The translations under genes were made by a program, and so were the position numbers. A stretch of 64,000 bases of DNA, taken from NCBI RefSeq assembly GCF_024707525.1, contig NZ_CP062231.1:1922001-1986000 (forward strand). The letters run 5' to 3'. Below, one piece after another: positions 32,462 to 41,729 of this stretch; the stretch's first letter is position 1, and each line of letters starts with the position of its first letter. Under the pieces are notes generated by a model that did not search any database, was not told where the DNA came from, and saw nothing but the letters and a program-made list of their open reading frames with translations. Origin of the DNA: Rhizobium sp. TH2 (GTDB taxonomy: Bacteria; Pseudomonadota; Alphaproteobacteria; Rhizobiales; Rhizobiaceae).

Positions 32462-35400
32462 ATGGCAGACAATAAGCTGTTGTTAAGGCGGGACACGGGC
32501 GAAGACTTCTTGAACGAAGACGATCCGTTGGCGGAACTCGCGCGCATTGTCGGTTTCGATCCTGTGCCTGAAATAAAGCCGCACGCCATAGTACAACGCC
32601 GCGAACCCGAGTTCGATCTCGAAGACGAACTGCTCAAGGAATTCGAGCAATACGAAGCACCTGAGCCGGTCGCGGTCCACGCGCCGGTCGAGGAGCCTGT
32701 GTTTGCCGCCGCTCCCTCTGCGGAGCCAATGTTCGTGGCGCCACCTGCCGCCGAGCCGGAATTCGAACCGGAACCCGAAGTCGATTACCTGCCGGATGTC
32801 GAGGCCGACGTCGTTCCTGATCTCGCTCCCTTTGTGCTGCATGAAGTTGAAAAGCCGACGGAGTTTGCCGTCGATCAGGAGGCTGTGCGCCCGGAATCTC
32901 ACCCCGTCTTCGATCTGGAAGACGAGATTCTGCGCGAGTTCGCGGCGTTCGATGCGCGCCATGTTTCCACAGCTGAGCCATCGGTCGCACCCGTTACGGC
33001 CGAAGTCATCCGCCAGGAACCGTCATTCGAAGAGCCGGCTGTTGTCGAGCTCGAACCTGTAGCGGCCGCAGCCGATCCGTTCCTTCTCTACCAAGTGCCC
33101 GAATTGGCGATCGAGCCGTCCCATGACGATCGCGACGTCCAGAACGAGCAGGCATATGCCGCCGCTCCGGAACAGGCTGAAGACTTCGAGGCGCAAAACG
33201 CAGTCGAGGGCGAGACACCGGCCGTGTCATATGTTGCGGCACCCGAAGTGGTCGAGCCTGAAGATGAGGCATTTGCGCCTGTTTACGAAGAGCCGGAAGT
33301 TCAGGCCGATTTCACTGTCGATGACGCCAGCTACTGGGCGGACGTCGAGCAGGAATCCAGCGCCCGCCATGAAGCCGTGACCGCCGATATCGTGCTCGAC
33401 AGCGACGACATGAGCGATGCCGCATCCGGCCAGCATTTCTCTGATACGGAATTCGATGCCGCTCCGGTGCAGCAATCCGCCGAAATCGAAGACATTGCGC
33501 CATCGCCTTTCCATGGCGGATATGACGATGACGCGCCGCAGGTCTCTGCCGTGGAGCCGGCCGTCGAGCATTCGGCACCGCCGGTCGCGGACGAGAGCCA
33601 AACATACCGTTCCCCGGTCGCCTCGCAATCCATGGGACACGATTACGGCCTCGATGCCCTGCTGGCCGAGGTGGAGAGATATCCGGTCGGTGACACCACT
33701 GGTCGCTGGGGCGTCCAGGCGAAGGCCGCAACGCCCGATGACCTGATCCAGCCGCCGGTCTCCGATGTTGAAAATGTCCTCGATGGACTTTCCTCAGCCG
33801 ATGAGCCCAAATTCGATGTTGTCGAACAGGCGCCGCTCGCCTATGCGCCGCACCAGGCAGCGCCTGAAGAGACGGCCGCCGAAGAGATTGCCTTCGACGA
33901 AAACAGCTTCGAACTCGATTTCGGTGATATCGAACTCGACCTTGCGGAACTGCATGACGATGTGACGGCGAGCCCCGAAGCGCTTTCCGAGGTCGCCGAT
34001 GCCGACGTCGATGCCCCGGAAATCGCCAGTGCCGATATGGGACGCGCGCAGGCTTACGCGATGCGCGTATCCGAACCGGCGCCGCAGGAGGATTATTCCT
34101 CGCTTCCGTTCGATCCCTCGCAGATCGTATTGGAAGAGGATGCGGTCGAGGCACTTGCGGAAATGGACGTGCCGGAAATTCCGGTCGTCCATGACGAGGA
34201 AAAGCCGGCCCAGCACGCCGAATACGATCTCGATATCGATGCCGACATGGCCAATCTTTTTGGCGCCGCCGCGAGCCAGACGCCGAACCAGCCGGTGCGG
34301 CAGGCAAGCCAGGGCGATACACAGTTCGCTTCGGCGCAGGCGCCGGCAGCACAAACGTCAGCGATGGAACTCGACGAGTTCGAGCGCGCCTTGGAGGAAG
34401 ATTTCCGCCGCTCGTTCACCGAAAACCGCAATGTCGGTACCCCCGACCGCGTCGCACTGACGCCCACCTACCGGCGCCGGACCAAGGCCGTTCGTGGACG
34501 CCGGACCTGGGCCTTGCTCGCTGGCTCAGCCATCGCCATCGTATTGTTCGGTGGCGCTGGCGTGTGGGCCTTCATGTCGGGCGAGACCAAGATGCTGACA
34601 TCGTCCGAGCCGAAAATCATTCTGGCCGACAAAGATCCCGTAAAGGTCGTGCCTGATGATAAGGGCGGCAGGCAGGTGCCGAACCAGAACAAGGCCGTCT
34701 ATGACCGCGTATCGGGTGAGACGACGGAGGTTGCCAAGCAGGAGAGCCTCCTTTCCTCCACCGAGGAACCGGTCGATGTGGTCCAGCGCACGCTGATGCC
34801 CGAAAATCTGCCGATGGACGACGATGCCATGGCGGCTGTGACGGCGACGGACGACACGATCGATCCCAGATTGCTGCCTGAGGAAGAGCGCGAACGGGTT
34901 ACCACGACGTCACGGGTGACCAGCGGCGTTTCTCCCCGCAAGGTCAAGACCATGGTTGTCAAGTCGGACGGATCGCTGATGGCGCGTGAGGAGACCGCCG
35001 AGGATATCCAGCAGCAGGTCACGAACGACGCCGAGCTGATGAAGATCGCCAAGAAGGCCGCACAGGATGCCGCAACGCCGGTCGATACGTCTGGCGATGA
35101 TATCGCCAAGGCGATCGAGAACGTGCCGGAAAGGCTCGCGCCCGCCGATGAGAACGCAGCAGTTGCCGAGCTACCGGTAAAGGCGGTCGAGACGACCAAG
35201 GTCGCACCTGTCCAGGAGGACGTTGCGAAATCCATCACGCCGCCAGTTGTGGCCGAGACCGAAGTCGTGAAGGCTGACACGATCGATCCGGCGAAAGTGG
35301 AAAAACAGCCCCTCGCGGACGCGAATTCCGCCGAGGTGCCTGTTGTGGCCGAGGAAAAGCCGGCGGATACGTCTGAAGTCAAGACACCGGTTGAACGCTC

Positions 35401-35935
35401 GATTCCGGCGACGGACACCCAAACCACCGATGCTAAGCCGGTTGATAGCCAGGCCGCCGACGACAGCGCCGTCACCGCCGCTGCCAATGCCGAAGTCGCA
35501 GACGCCCCTGTCCGCAAGGTCAAGACGTCGAAGATCATGCCGGTTCCTGAAGTCCGCCCGGTTGACCAGCCGGTCACCGTCGTGGGTACTGTCACCGACC
35601 AGGGCAACGTTCAGGACAAGGCCGCCAAGCAGCAGGAAGTGGCCTCCATCGATCCCGTGGAGAAGCCGGCTGAAACAGCCGCCCTGCCAGCCGGCAGTTA
35701 TGTGATCCAGATCGCCTCGCTGCCGTCGGAGGCGGATGCGCAGAACTCCTATTCCAAGCTTTCGGCCAAATTCGCCAATGTGATCGGTGGGCGTGGCGTC
35801 GATATCAAGCGCGCCGAAATCAAGAACAAGGGCACCTACTACCGCGTCCGTATCCCGGCCGGCAGCAAGCAGGAAGCCCAGCAACTCTGCTCGCAGTACA
35901 AGCAGGCCGGCGGAAGCTGCCTCGTTTCCAAATAA
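32462..35935 (+). CDS. Large SPOR-domain membrane protein with acidic cytoplasmic region
   Basis: This 1157-residue protein has three parts. Residues 1 to about 675 are strongly acidic and Pro/Ala-rich, probably disordered and cytoplasmic. A basic stretch (YRRRTKAVRGRR) then precedes one membrane helix at about 682-704. A long periplasmic Lys/Thr/Val/Pro-rich linker ends in a SPOR domain at about 1075-1157 (GSYVIQIASLPSEADAQNSY, YYRVRIPAGSKQEAQQLC). SPOR domains bind denuded peptidoglycan at division sites. The N-terminal part repeats a motif FDLEDE(L/I)L(K/R)EF at 32612-32644 and 32909-32941, with weaker variants later. It lies behind argS as in related genomes; an intrinsic terminator follows. 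Confidence 0.88.
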   Translation: MADNKLLLRRDTGEDFLNEDDPLAELARIVGFDPVPEIKPHAIVQRREPEFDLEDELLKEFEQYEAPEPVAVHAPVEEPVFAAAPSAEPMFVAPPAAEPEFEPEPEVDYLPDVEADVVPDLAPFVLHEVEKPTEFAVDQEAVRPESHPVFDLEDEILREFAAFDARHVSTAEPSVAPVTAEVIRQEPSFEEPAVVELEPVAAAADPFLLYQVPELAIEPSHDDRDVQNEQAYAAAPEQAEDFEAQNAVEGETPAVSYVAAPEVVEPEDEAFAPVYEEPEVQADFTVDDASYWADVEQESSARHEAVTADIVLDSDDMSDAASGQHFSDTEFDAAPVQQSAEIEDIAPSPFHGGYDDDAPQVSAVEPAVEHSAPPVADESQTYRSPVASQSMGHDYGLDALLAEVERYPVGDTTGRWGVQAKAATPDDLIQPPVSDVENVLDGLSSADEPKFDVVEQAPLAYAPHQAAPEETAAEEIAFDENSFELDFGDIELDLAELHDDVTASPEALSEVADADVDAPEIASADMGRAQAYAMRVSEPAPQEDYSSLPFDPSQIVLEEDAVEALAEMDVPEIPVVHDEEKPAQHAEYDLDIDADMANLFGAAASQTPNQPVRQASQGDTQFASAQAPAAQTSAMELDEFERALEEDFRRSFTENRNVGTPDRVALTPTYRRRTKAVRGRRTWALLAGSAIAIVLFGGAGVWAFMSGETKMLTSSEPKIILADKDPVKVVPDDKGGRQVPNQNKAVYDRVSGETTEVAKQESLLSSTEEPVDVVQRTLMPENLPMDDDAMAAVTATDDTIDPRLLPEEERERVTTTSRVTSGVSPRKVKTMVVKSDGSLMAREETAEDIQQQVTNDAELMKIAKKAAQDAATPVDTSGDDIAKAIENVPERLAPADENAAVAELPVKAVETTKVAPVQEDVAKSITPPVVAETEVVKADTIDPAKVEKQPLADANSAEVPVVAEEKPADTSEVKTPVERSIPATDTQTTDAKPVDSQAADDSAVTAAANAEVADAPVRKVKTSKIMPVPEVRPVDQPVTVVGTVTDQGNVQDKAAKQQEVASIDPVEKPAETAALPAGSYVIQIASLPSEADAQNSYSKLSAKFANVIGGRGVDIKRAEIKNKGTYYRVRIPAGSKQEAQQLCSQYKQAGGSCLVSK

Positions 35936-35956
35936 TACTGCCGTATTTTGAGGATC

Positions 35957-35980
35957 AGGCGGGCGGAATGCCCGCCTTTT
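35957..35980 (+). terminator. Intrinsic terminator after the SPOR-domain gene
   Basis: Stem AGGCGGGC (35957-35964) / GCCCGCCT (35970-35977), loop GGAAT, followed by TTT. It lies 22 bp after the stop codon and 58 bp before nagZ, which therefore needs its own promoter. Confidence 0.85.
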
Positions 35981-36037
35981 CTGTTGGTAGCGCTTGCTTG
36001 TCATCGCCTTTTTCACCCCAGAACCTATGATCGGTCC

Positions 36038-37057
36038 ATGAGCGAATCAAAAGCAGTCATTCTCGGTGTCGGCGGCATCGAACTCACGGCGGACGAAAAA
36101 GCCCTTTATCGGGATGTGCAGCCCTGGGGCTTCATCCTGTTCGGCCGCAATATCGGCGAGGCCAACCAGATCAGCGATCTTGTCGCCAGCCTGCGTGATA
36201 CGGTGCATGGCGGGCGCCACGCCCCTGTCCTGATCGACCAGGAAGGCGGACGCGTCCAGCGCATCCGCGAACCGATCTGCCCGCGCTATCCCTCGGGCGC
36301 CGATCTCGGAGCGATCTACAAGGCCGACCGCGAAAAGGGCACCCGTGCCGCCTGGCTGATGTCGCGCCTGCATGCCTTCGATCTGCTTCGGCTCGGCATC
36401 GACGTCGATTGCCTGCCGGTGCTCGACGTTCCGGTCGAAGGCGCGAGTGACGTCATCGGCAATCGCGCCTATGGCAAGCAGCCCGCTATCGTCACCGAGA
36501 TGGGCAGCTCGGCGGCTCAAGGCCTCAAGGCGGGCGGCGTGCTGCCTGTCATGAAGCACATTCCGGGCCACGGGCGCGGCATGGCCGACTCCCATCACAA
36601 TTTGCCGGTGGTCGACACGGCGCTCGATGAGCTCAAGGCGCATGATTTCGCGCCGTTCGTCGCGCTGAAGGACGAGTTGATGGCGATGAGCGCGCATGTG
36701 GTTTACTCGGCGATCGATCCCGAAAATCCGGCGACCACATCGGCCAAGGTGATCGAGGAGATTATCCGCGGCTATATCGGCTTTGACGGCTTGTTGATGT
36801 CCGACGATTCCTCGATGAATGCCCTGAAGGGCACCCTAGGCGAACGGGCGCGTGACATCGCCAACAACGGCTGCGATATCGTTCTCCATTGCAACGGCAA
36901 GATGGATGAGATGTTGGAAGTGGTCGCTCAGGCAAAGCCGCTCGAAGGTAGATCCCGTGAGCGTGCGTCTCGTGTGTTGGCGGCGTTCGATAAGATCGAT
37001 GGCGCGGACGAAGCAGCGGTGCGGGCGGAATTCGCCTCGCTGCTGCCGATGGCCTGA
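36038..37057 (+). CDS. nagZ: Beta-N-acetylhexosaminidase
   Basis: The 339-residue GH3 enzyme starts at ATG 36038, which fits the conserved N-terminus; an upstream in-frame start adds 30 unlikely residues. Landmarks are LIDQEGGRVQRI, MKHIPGHGRGMADSHHNLP with the catalytic-loop His and Asp, and FDGLLMSDDSSMNAL carrying the nucleophile Asp. NagZ removes N-acetylglucosamine from 1,6-anhydro-muropeptides in cytoplasmic cell-wall recycling. It overlaps nothing and precedes scpA by 11 bp, forming an operon with scpA-scpB. Confidence 0.95.
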   Translation: MSESKAVILGVGGIELTADEKALYRDVQPWGFILFGRNIGEANQISDLVASLRDTVHGGRHAPVLIDQEGGRVQRIREPICPRYPSGADLGAIYKADREKGTRAAWLMSRLHAFDLLRLGIDVDCLPVLDVPVEGASDVIGNRAYGKQPAIVTEMGSSAAQGLKAGGVLPVMKHIPGHGRGMADSHHNLPVVDTALDELKAHDFAPFVALKDELMAMSAHVVYSAIDPENPATTSAKVIEEIIRGYIGFDGLLMSDDSSMNALKGTLGERARDIANNGCDIVLHCNGKMDEMLEVVAQAKPLEGRSRERASRVLAAFDKIDGADEAAVRAEFASLLPMA

Positions 37058-37068
37058 AGGAGGAGCGG

Positions 37069-37929
37069 GTGGCTGAGCAAGGCGCAGGCCCACCGGATGC
37101 CACACCGCTCGAAAAGCTCTGGGGCGATCCCGAGCGCGCCACACCTAACAGGGACGAAGCGGCGCTGGTCATCGACGTCGCCGGCTTCGAAGGCCCGCTC
37201 GACCTGCTTTTGTATCTCGCTCGCAACCAGAAGGTCGACCTGACCCGCATTTCCGTGCTGGCGCTGGCCGAGCAGTATCTCGAATTCGTCGAGAGCGCCC
37301 GTCGTGTCCGGCTCGAATTGGCCGCTGACTACCTCGTGATGGCAGCCTGGCTCGCCTACCTGAAATCACGGCTCCTTATACCGCAGCCCGCCAAGGATGA
37401 CGGCCCCTCGGGCGAGGAACTGGCCGCGACCCTGGCATTTCGGCTGAGGCGGCTTGAGGCAATACGCGAGGCCGCTGGCCGGCTGGTGAACCGCGACCGG
37501 CTGGGCCGCGATTTCTTCGCGCGCGGCGCGCCGGAGATCATCGCCGAGGAAAACAACTCGGAATATGCTGCCAATCTCTACGATCTGCTGTCGGCCTATG
37601 CGGCGCTCCGGCAACGCAATGCGGTGACCAACGTCACCATCGCCCGCAGGCGCGTCTGGTCGCTCGCGGAGGCGCGCCTGATGCTGGCGCGGCTGGTAGG
37701 GGAGCTCAAAGAGTGGACCGCGCTCGATCGCTTCCTGCTACGCTATCTCGCCGATCCCGAGGAGCGTGCGACTGTGGTCGCCAGCTCGTTTGCCGCAACG
37801 CTGGAACTTGTCAGGGAAGGGCGCATCGAGGTCCGGCAGGATGGCGCATTCGGCGCGATCTACATGCGCACCGGCGCCAAGCCGTTGACCGATGCCGATA
37901 TCCTCGCCATGGAGTCCGGCCATGACTGA
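37069..37929 (+). CDS. scpA: Segregation and condensation protein A
   Basis: This 286-residue ScpA kleisin starts at GTG 37069 with AAGGAGGAG upstream. The conserved N-terminal segment VAGFEGPLDLLLYLARNQKVD contacts the SMC coiled coil, and a C-terminal winged helix (FAATLELVREGRIEVRQDGAFG) binds the SMC head. With ScpB and SMC it condenses and segregates the chromosome. Its 3' end overlaps scpB by 8 nt, so the two subunits are co-translated. Confidence 0.95.
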   Translation: MAEQGAGPPDATPLEKLWGDPERATPNRDEAALVIDVAGFEGPLDLLLYLARNQKVDLTRISVLALAEQYLEFVESARRVRLELAADYLVMAAWLAYLKSRLLIPQPAKDDGPSGEELAATLAFRLRRLEAIREAAGRLVNRDRLGRDFFARGAPEIIAEENNSEYAANLYDLLSAYAALRQRNAVTNVTIARRRVWSLAEARLMLARLVGELKEWTALDRFLLRYLADPEERATVVASSFAATLELVREGRIEVRQDGAFGAIYMRTGAKPLTDADILAMESGHD

Positions 37930-38626
37930 GCCGGATCCGGATAACGACAACCATGCCGGGCCAGCACTTGCTGAACTTCTGGCAAGCGATGCGGCGCGTA
38001 CCGTCGAGGCCCTGATCTTCGCCTCCGCGGGGCCGGTCTCGACCAACTATCTCACTGAGCGGCTGCCGCAGGGCAGCGATATCGACGCCATTCTCAGGGC
38101 ACTGCGCACGCTCTATGCCGCCCGTGGCGTCAATCTCGTATCGATCGATGGTCACTGGGCGTTTCGGACCGCCACCGACCTGTCCTTCGCGCTGAGGCGT
38201 GACGAGCATGAGGTCAAGAAGCTGTCGCGCGCGGCCCTCGAAGTGCTGGCGATCATCGCTTATCACCAGCCGGTGACCCGTGCCGAGATCGAGGACATCC
38301 GCGGTGTCCAGACCTCCAAGGGCACGCTCGACGTGCTGCTCGAAGCCGGCTGGGTCAAGTTCCGTGGCCGCCGTCGCACGCCGGGGCGGCCGGTGACATT
38401 CGGCACGACGCGCGACTTCCTGGATCATTTCGGCCTGGAGGAAATCCGCGACCTGCCCGGCGTCGACGAACTCAAGGCGGCCGGCATGTTGTCGGGCCGC
38501 ATTCCCGCCAATCTCTCGATGCCGGTTCCCAGGGATGAGGAGTTCGATGCCGACGAGGATCCGATCACCCAACTCGATCTCGAGGAACTCGGTCTATTGA
38601 CACCGGGCGGTAAAGAAGAGGAATAA
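37922..38626 (+). CDS. scpB: Segregation and condensation protein B
   Basis: The 234-residue ScpB has two winged-helix domains: RTVEALIFASAGPVS at the start, and the typical LEVLAIIAYHQPVTRAEIE and RGRRRTPGRPVTFGTTRDFL segments later. ATG 37922 lies inside the scpA 3' end. It forms a dimer that binds ScpA in the SMC-ScpAB condensin. A small hairpin (38631-38656) follows the stop, before the ABC ATPase gene. Confidence 0.95.
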   Translation: MTEPDPDNDNHAGPALAELLASDAARTVEALIFASAGPVSTNYLTERLPQGSDIDAILRALRTLYAARGVNLVSIDGHWAFRTATDLSFALRRDEHEVKKLSRAALEVLAIIAYHQPVTRAEIEDIRGVQTSKGTLDVLLEAGWVKFRGRRRTPGRPVTFGTTRDFLDHFGLEEIRDLPGVDELKAAGMLSGRIPANLSMPVPRDEEFDADEDPITQLDLEELGLLTPGGKEEE

Positions 38627-38668
38627 ACTCGTCTTTGGCGCGTTCTGCCAAAAGACCGAGAAGACATT

Positions 38669-39781
38669 TTGCCGAAAGACAAGACCATACCAGCACAGAG
38701 GGAAAACCGGACAACAGCGGGTGTGACATTCGCCGCGCGGCTCACATTCGAGAATATCGTCCATCGCTATCACGGCAAGGATACGATCTCCGATCTGTCG
38801 CTGACAGCAGAGCCGGGCGAGGTCCTGTGTCTGCTCGGCCCCTCCGGTTCAGGCAAGACCACGCTTCTCAGAATTGCCGCAGGCATCGAGGCGCAGGCTT
38901 CCGGCCGGGTACTGCTCAACAATCAGGTTATTGCCGGCCCCGAGATGTTCCTGCCGCCCGAGAAGCGCGGTATCGGCCTGATGTTCCAGGATTTCGCGCT
39001 TTTCCCGCATATGTCGATCCTCGACAATGTCTGTTTCGGTCTGACGGCGATGCGCAAGGACGAGGCGCGGGCGGAGGCGCTGCACGCGCTCGGGCGTGTG
39101 GGCCTCACGCATTACGCCGATAAATACCCGCATGTCCTGTCCGGCGGCGAGCAGCAGCGTGTTGCTCTGGCGCGCGCACTGGCGCCACGTCCCGCCGTCC
39201 TGCTGATGGACGAACCGTTTTCCGGGCTCGACTCCCGGCTCAAGGATTCCATCCGTGCCGATACGCTCGCCATCCTGCGTGAGGCACGGGCGACGGCGAT
39301 TGTCGTCACCCATGATGCGGAAGAGGCGATGCGCATGGCCGACCGTATCGCGCTGATCCAGCACGGACGGCTGGTTCAGGTGGGCACGTCGGACGACCTT
39401 TACCGCCGGCCTGCGAATATTTTCGTCGCATCGTTCTTCTCCGAGGTGAATTCTTTTGAAGCCGTGGTTCGCAATGGCCGGGCGGAAACACCCCTCGGCA
39501 CTTTCGCCGCCGGTGCCATTGGCGAGGGCAGGGCCGTCGATGTCGCCATCCGCCTACAGGGGATCAGGCTGGAGACCGAAGGCGGCGCAGTGCCTGCACG
39601 GGTCGTTTCCAGGCGGTTCCTGGGTGTCGTCGATCACTTCACGCTCGCAGTCCAGGGATGCGACGAGCCGGTGCGGGCGCGCATACGCGCCGATATAATT
39701 CCGCAGGGATTGCGCGACGTGACCCTGTCGGTTAACGAACGTGACACTTTGGTGTTTGAAAAAGCCGCAATAAGCGACTAG
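38669..39781 (+). CDS. Orphan ABC transporter ATP-binding protein (iron/polyamine/sulfate-type, TOBE)
   Basis: This ATPase of about 370 residues has Walker [11 protein letters not shown]-loop [12 protein letters not shown], signature [15 protein letters not shown], Walker [13 protein letters not shown] and switch His [12 protein letters not shown]-terminal TOBE-like region (residues about 250-370) follows, as in FbpC/PotA/CysA. The start is uncertain: TTG 38669 is the first in-frame candidate giving a normal N-terminus, and no ATG exists before Walker A. No permease or binding protein lies nearby; it sits between scpB and tatA. It may serve a transporter encoded elsewhere, and the substrate is unreadable. 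Confidence 0.85.
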   Translation: MPKDKTIPAQRENRTTAGVTFAARLTFENIVHRYHGKDTISDLSLTAEPGEVLCLLGPSGSGKTTLLRIAAGIEAQASGRVLLNNQVIAGPEMFLPPEKRGIGLMFQDFALFPHMSILDNVCFGLTAMRKDEARAEALHALGRVGLTHYADKYPHVLSGGEQQRVALARALAPRPAVLLMDEPFSGLDSRLKDSIRADTLAILREARATAIVVTHDAEEAMRMADRIALIQHGRLVQVGTSDDLYRRPANIFVASFFSEVNSFEAVVRNGRAETPLGTFAAGAIGEGRAVDVAIRLQGIRLETEGGAVPARVVSRRFLGVVDHFTLAVQGCDEPVRARIRADIIPQGLRDVTLSVNERDTLVFEKAAISD

Positions 39782-39816
39782 ATCAGGTCAAACACCTCTT
39801 ACTGGGAGTAGAGCAT

Positions 39817-40014
39817 ATGGGTTCTTTTAGCGTATGGCATTGGCTTATCGTTCTGGCGGTCGTGCTGATCTTCTTTGGTCGTGGCAAGATTCCGGAACTG
39901 ATGGGCGACGTTGCCAAGGGCATCAAGAACTTCAAGAAAGGCATGGCGGAAGAAGAAAACGCTCCCGTTGACGCCTCGAAGTCCGTTGATCACAAAGCCG
40001 ACGAAGTAAAGTAA
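39817..40014 (+). CDS. tatA: Sec-independent translocase subunit TatA
   Basis: The 65-residue protein has one N-terminal membrane helix ([21 protein letters not shown]) followed by the amphipathic helix [18 protein letters not shown] and a short charged tail. FGRGKIPE marks TatA. It polymerises to form the conduit for folded twin-arginine substrates across the inner membrane. GGGAGTAGAG lies upstream of the ATG. First of tatABC. Confidence 0.96.
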   Translation: MGSFSVWHWLIVLAVVLIFFGRGKIPELMGDVAKGIKNFKKGMAEEENAPVDASKSVDHKADEVK

Positions 40015-40070
40015 CCGTTATTGAGACCGGGCGGGCCTGGAGTCCGTCCGCTGTTTCCGGGAAGTTCGAT

Positions 40071-40817
40071 ATGCTGGAAGTCGGCTGGAGCGAGATTCTT
40101 GTCATCGCGCTCATTCTGATCATTGTCGTCGGTCCGAAGGACCTGCCGGGAATGCTGCGCAATTTCGGCAAGATGGCGACGCGTGTTCGCTCGATGGCCA
40201 ATGATTTCAAGGGTCAGTTCGACCAGGCCATGCGCGAGGCCGAACTCGAGGATGTCACCAAGGGCATCAACGAGGTCCGCAAGCTCAACCCCAGCAATTC
40301 CTTGCGCGACGCGATCAACCCGCTCCGCCAGCTTGGCGAGGGCATCAAGTCCGATTTGCAGAAGGCCAGCGACTTCACGCCCAAGGCATCGGCCGACACC
40401 GGCACCAAAGTCGGAGAACTGACTTCGGACCCGGTTATCAATCCCGAGCCTGTCATGAGCCCGATACCGCCCGCTGCCGCCATGCCTGTGATCAGCGGGG
40501 CGACATCGGAGGCCAAGCCCAAGAAGAGCCGCAAGAAGCCCGATGCCACGTTGCAGACGAAAGCCGATGCGCTCGCATCGGAGCCCGTGGCCCTCGAACC
40601 CGCGCCAGTGGTGAAGAAAGCCCCGGCGCGCAAGAAGGCCGAGCCCGCAAAGGTGGAAGCCGATCCTTTCCCGCCGCCCGCCAGGAAGACGGTGGGGCGC
40701 AAGCCGGTAGAAAAGCACACTGAACATAATGTCCACGTCGTGTCGTCTGACGCGGCGGCTGCGCCGGTCAAGAAGCCCGCGCCAAGAAAAAAGGCCGCGA
40801 AAGCGGGTGATGCATGA
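40071..40817 (+). CDS. tatB: Sec-independent translocase subunit TatB
   Basis: This 248-residue protein has an N-terminal membrane helix (VGWSEILVIALILIIVVGPK) with the TatB-type VGPKDLPGMLRN turn and an amphipathic helix. A long Ala/Pro/Lys-rich C-terminal tail (residues about 140-248) is much longer than in E. coli but common in Hyphomicrobiales. TatB with TatC recognises twin-arginine signals. The stop overlaps the tatC start (ATGA). Confidence 0.95.
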   Translation: MLEVGWSEILVIALILIIVVGPKDLPGMLRNFGKMATRVRSMANDFKGQFDQAMREAELEDVTKGINEVRKLNPSNSLRDAINPLRQLGEGIKSDLQKASDFTPKASADTGTKVGELTSDPVINPEPVMSPIPPAAAMPVISGATSEAKPKKSRKKPDATLQTKADALASEPVALEPAPVVKKAPARKKAEPAKVEADPFPPPARKTVGRKPVEKHTEHNVHVVSSDAAAAPVKKPAPRKKAAKAGDA

Positions 40818-41614
40818 CCGAGATCGAAGATAAGCCGCAGCCGCTCATCGAGCATCTCATCGAGCTTCGCCGTCGCCTGATCTGGGCGGTCGTGGCCTTC
40901 TTCGCGGCATTTCTCGTCTGCTTCTTCTTCGCGCAGCCGCTGTTCAACATGCTGGTCGTTCCCTACCGGACGGCCGTCATCTGGGCAGGTCTCGACGTCA
41001 AGAACGCCGAGCTGATCTACACCGCGCCGCAGGAATTCTTCTTCACCCAAATCAAGGTCGCCATGTTCGGCGCCATGGTCATCGCCTTCCCCGTTATCGC
41101 GACCCAGATTTACAAGTTCGTCGCGCCCGGCCTCTACAAGAACGAGCGCGCCGCGTTTCTGCCTTTTCTGGTGGCGTCGCCGCTGCTGTTCCTGCTTGGC
41201 GCGGCGCTGGTCTATTTCTTCTTCACGCCGATGGTGATGTGGTTCTTCCTGAACATGCAGCAATTGCCTGAGGAAGGTCAGGTCTCGATCCAGCTTCTGC
41301 CGAAGGTGTCGGAATATCTCAGCCTGATCATGACGTTGATCCTGTCCTTCGGCCTGGTGTTCCAGTTGCCTGTCGTCACGTCGCTGCTCGTGCGGGCGCA
41401 GCTTCTGCGGTCGACGACGCTGGCGGAGAAGCGAAAATATGCCTGGGTCATCGCGTTCATCGTCGCAGCCGTGCTGACGCCGCCGGATCCGATCTCGCAG
41501 ATCGGTCTCGCGATTCCGACCATCATGCTCTACGAGGTGGCCATCATCGCTGCACGCATGATCGAAAAGACCCGATCTCAAACCAAGGCCGAAGAAGAAG
41601 CCGCCTCGACCTGA
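40814..41614 (+). CDS. tatC: Sec-independent translocase subunit TatC
   Basis: The 266-residue six-helix membrane protein carries the conserved PLIEHLIELRRRLIW near the N-terminus, a periplasmic loop ending YTAPQEFFFTQIKVA, FVAPGLYKNER, and the late AAVLTPPDPISQIGLAIP. TatC is the receptor for twin-arginine signal peptides. A candidate client in this window is the importer C binding protein with TRRNLL in its signal. It is the last gene of tatABC; serS follows after 115 bp. Confidence 0.97.
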   Translation: MTEIEDKPQPLIEHLIELRRRLIWAVVAFFAAFLVCFFFAQPLFNMLVVPYRTAVIWAGLDVKNAELIYTAPQEFFFTQIKVAMFGAMVIAFPVIATQIYKFVAPGLYKNERAAFLPFLVASPLLFLLGAALVYFFFTPMVMWFFLNMQQLPEEGQVSIQLLPKVSEYLSLIMTLILSFGLVFQLPVVTSLLVRAQLLRSTTLAEKRKYAWVIAFIVAAVLTPPDPISQIGLAIPTIMLYEVAIIAARMIEKTRSQTKAEEEAAST

Positions 41615-41729
41615 GGCGGCGCAAACGCCCGTATTCTTTCCCTTGTAATTCTTGGTTCTTCGCGCCAAAACCCATGTCGAAAAGGGAATCGTCAGGGTTT
41701 CCGCGCCCTACCATCACAATGGTGTCTCC

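Noticed and set aside
41600..41625. GC-rich hairpin spanning the tatC stop codon
   Set aside because: The stem (GCCGCCTC/GAGGCGGC) exists but is not followed by a T-run and overlaps coding sequence; not convincing as a terminator.
40214..41668. Long minus-strand open frame opposite tatB-tatC
   Set aside because: Spans two certain genes on the other strand; composition is typical of an antisense shadow (runs of His, Asp and Arg).
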